From positions 7,502,001-7,566,000 of the forward strand of contig CP085825.1 in assembly GCA_020809705.1 (NCBI GenBank): 64,000 bases of DNA. Direction: 5' to 3'. This stretch comes from Calonectria ilicicola. Its lineage: Eukaryota > Ascomycota > Sordariomycetes > Hypocreales > Nectriaceae. Of the stretch, positions 61,631 through 64,000 are shown in pieces. The notes beneath the pieces are model-generated. The model searched no databases. It was not told where the DNA came from and saw nothing but the letters and a program-made list of their open reading frames with translations. A program made the position numbers and the translations under genes. The first letter of the stretch is position 1, and every line of letters starts with the position of its first letter.

Positions 61631-63907
61631 ATGGATGAAGACAGCAAAAAGATGCCTCATGCGACACAAGATGTCGAGGTGAGAAGTGGAGTTTGCGAAG
61701 ATGAGACGCCTCGGAAGGCCGGCTTCGTGAAGAAGCTTCTCTACCATTTATGGGATGCCGATGCGGAATTGAAGAGTCCCGAGGTACAGCATAGCCCGTG
61801 CAACGCAACAAGCGCAATGCAGCTAAAGGAATCTTAGGAACGCAAGTTAGTACGGAAGCTTGACTTGGGAATTCTCATTTGCGCCACCTTGGGTTGGGTC
61901 GGTTCCATCTGATGTGCTTTTTTTTGCAAAGAGGAATGATCACTAATATCACGGCAGTGGATGAAATATATTGACCAGAGCAACATCACCAATGCCTGTG
62001 GGTAACCCCAAAACTTGAGAATAATATCATGGCAAGGACTAACATTATTTATGTACAAAGACGTCAGTGGGATGAAAGAGGACCTCAACATCCAAGGAAA
62101 CGAGTACACCTACATGACAAGTGAGCCCGCTGGTAACCTCGTACTTTTGGCACCTTCTAACATTCTTTAGTGTGCTACACCATTTCATTCGCTATTATGC
62201 AAATCCCTTCAAATATGATCGCCCTCAAAATTCGCCCACGTATCTGTATTGTAATCTGCGAACTTGGATGGACTGCATTCACGTAAGATTTGGCCTTCCC
62301 ATATGCAGTTGAATTTTTTGTATAGCTAACAAAATGTTCCAACAGCTTCGCTCAAGCAGCTGCCCAAAATTCTGGACAAATGTACGCGTTTCGATTCATG
62401 ATTGGCCTCTTCGAATCTGGCTTTTCTCCCATCATAATTTTTCTTCTCGGATCGTGGTACACAAAGACAGAATTAGCAAAACGTGTTGCTATTTGGCATA
62501 TTACCGGTTTCTTTGGGCAGGCCACGTCCGGGTTTCTTCAAGCTGGCATCCACGCATCTCTGGATGGCCATCTTGGCCTCGCAGGCTGGCGATGGATGTA
62601 CATCAGTAAGCCTAATCGATTTAACGAATATTCTAGATCCGAACTCTAACGACTTTTAGTCTGTGGGTGCATGTCTCTGCCTGTTGCCCTTTCAGTTTGG
62701 TTCCTTTTACCCGACTACCCGCATAACACGCAGGCATGGTACCTTACGGAAGAGGATAAGGCGCTGGCTTTGCAACGAGCAGCCAATGCGGGCAAGGCAG
62801 GAATAACAGGAAAGATTGATCTCAATCTCGTCAAGCGTATGTTTGGTAGCTGGCGCTGGTGGACCCTTTGCGCCATGTACATCCTGGTAAGATTGGTCTA
62901 GTATGTGGTAACTGGTTTTCGTCATTGACGCTGATAATAGTACGGCAATTCTTGCCAAGGAAACAGCTACTTTTCTATCTATCTCCGTAAGTCTTCGTTT
63001 TTCTTTTCAGCTACCAAACGCGACGATGATCTAATCTTGTACTAGGCGAACAAGGTTACTCTGTTACTCAACGCAACATCATTCCTGCATGTGCCAACCT
63101 GGTCACTATGGTTACCGATTTCACCTGGGGCTTTTGGTCGGACTACACAGGAAACCGTCTCTGGTGGATGGTTGGACCTCTGGTATGTTATTTCCTCGGT
63201 TCATTTCTTTGGCTATGAGTACGCTGACATTAGTTTTAGTTGGGAACTACCACTATTGGCTCCTCCATCTTGACCGCTTGGCCTGGCAATGATTCTGCGA
63301 GGGTGGCTGCATTTTTCCTTCTTTCCGGAGGCTACGTGACTGCAGTCACATGGGTACGTCAAGTTACGGTGATTCGGTGAAAATAATATCTGACCGTCAT
63401 GTGCTAGACTTGGGCAAATGAGATTAACATTGGAAATGCTGAAGAACGAGCATTGACGATCTCAAGCATGAATGGACTATTCTACGCTACTAGTATGTTG
63501 ATTGTGGTATATCAATCACAGAAATGACGTAGGCGCTAATCATTTATACAGACTCCTTCCTTCCCATTCTTATTTTCCCTCAAACGATGGCACCCAAGTT
63601 TGTCCGCGGCTTTCCGTCCATTCTATCTTTTGCTCTTGGAGCGGTAGTTTTGATGTGTAAGTTTGAATCTATCTCCCCTGTTTTTACCACCCTTGCGTGC
63701 TTTAAAAAAAGAAATTGCTGACTCTCTTGTTTAGTCGTCACCGACTTTTTACACAAACGTCAGCTCCGACAGGAGCAAGCGATGGCATCAGACCAACCAA
63801 CCTCTGAGAAGGGTTCTAATGGCACAGTGGCAGAAGATTGCATCGATGTTGACAAAGAGGTCACAGCTGCAGTAGCCCCTGTCCGTCACTCGGCAGCCAT
63901 TATGTAA
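61631..63907 (+). CDS. DAL5-like MFS permease (anion:cation symporter family), 13 exons, 523 aa
   Basis: Exons 61631-61783, 61838-61897, 61958-61997, 62061-62120, 62171-62282, 62346-62605, 62660-62886, 62941-62986, 63046-63182, 63240-63353, 63408-63492, 63552-63656 and 63735-63907. They sum to 1572 nt, in frame. The twelve introns are 50-78 nt; the second uses an unusual GTCGGT donor. After a hydrophilic N-terminus of about 55 residues come 'KYIDQSNITNAYVSGMKEDL' (from residue 74), 'QIPSNMIALKIRPR', 'RFMIGLFESGFSPIIIFLLG' with 'SWYTKTELAKR', 'GLAGWRWMYI', 'WGFWSDYTGNRLWWM', 'TWANEINIGNAEERA' and a charged C-terminal tail. These are hallmarks of the allantoate/pantothenate permease branch of the MFS. 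The start chosen is the first ATG in frame. Substrate unknown, likely an organic anion handled by the divergent aldolase. Confidence 0.9.
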
Positions 63908-64000
63908 ACGGGGTGCCATAGCAAAAGTAATTAGCACTGCAAAGTTGGAAACCACTGGATTTGAACTTCTGTTGGGAGATTTCATATAGCTATCTAGTTT
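63908..64000. other. 3' flank of permease gene
   Basis: 93 bp after the stop; no further feature visible. Confidence 0.5.

Overview
The window looks like nuclear DNA of a filamentous ascomycete (Pezizomycotina). The genes that survive have short spliceosomal introns (50-78 nt, GT...AG), and most of the window has been converted to AT by repeat-induced point mutation (RIP). Old CAA/CAG/TGG codons read as TAA/TAG, Cys reads as Tyr, and paired LTRs differ by transitions. Roughly 56 of the 64 kb is transposon-derived. Almost every long open frame in the AT-rich part is a chance frame over a dead element.

Layout. (1) 1-2830: relic of an autonomous Helitron (Rep plus PIF1-type helicase, + strand), then about 1.5 kb of unclassified AT-rich DNA. 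(2) About 4317-32760: one Tad/I-type LINE on the minus strand, about 5.9 kb when its insertions are removed, split by Gy-B (5957-26672, minus, target duplication CTTAA). Gy-B is itself split by two sister chromovirus-type Ty3/gypsy copies, Gy-A (6068-12969, plus, ATATT) and Gy-C (16104-23006, minus, TATAC/TATGC). A pogo/Fot1-type DNA transposon (30770-32628) sits near the 5' end of the LINE. (3) About 32760-36408: a GC-balanced island with one clear gene, a small secreted Thr-rich four-cysteine protein, and one possible decayed exon. (4) 36409-59955: a Ty1/copia element (175-bp LTRs, duplication GATTC, minus strand). It is split by Gy-D (39312-58827, plus, ATAAA), which is split by a different gypsy lineage, Gy-E (43181-55422, plus, TGCTA). 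Gy-E carries a second pogo copy (47508-49367) and an unclassified 0.8-kb repeat that also occurs at 38180-38976. The 3' LTR of Gy-D holds a young solo LTR that shows no RIP (58371-58742, ACCAT). (5) 59956-64000: two intact divergent genes, an HpcH/HpaI-type aldolase with 6 exons (minus) and a DAL5-like MFS permease with 13 exons (plus).

The target duplications allow the history to be undone. With the copia composite removed, the secreted-protein island directly adjoined the 3' end of the aldolase gene. The aldolase and permease share a 493-bp intergenic region containing ten HGATAR-type motifs, which suggests a small nitrogen-regulated uptake and catabolism pair. The aldolase has the usual His, Glu and Asp at the expected spacing, but Val where the family's pyruvate-binding Arg belongs.

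The most interesting structural signal is the RIP pattern. In every element examined, the outer 80-250 bp at both ends are nearly unmutated and the inside is saturated. In the copia LTR pair this gives a mirror image: by my alignment, 13 transitions confined to the proximal part of one LTR and 14 to the distal part of the other.
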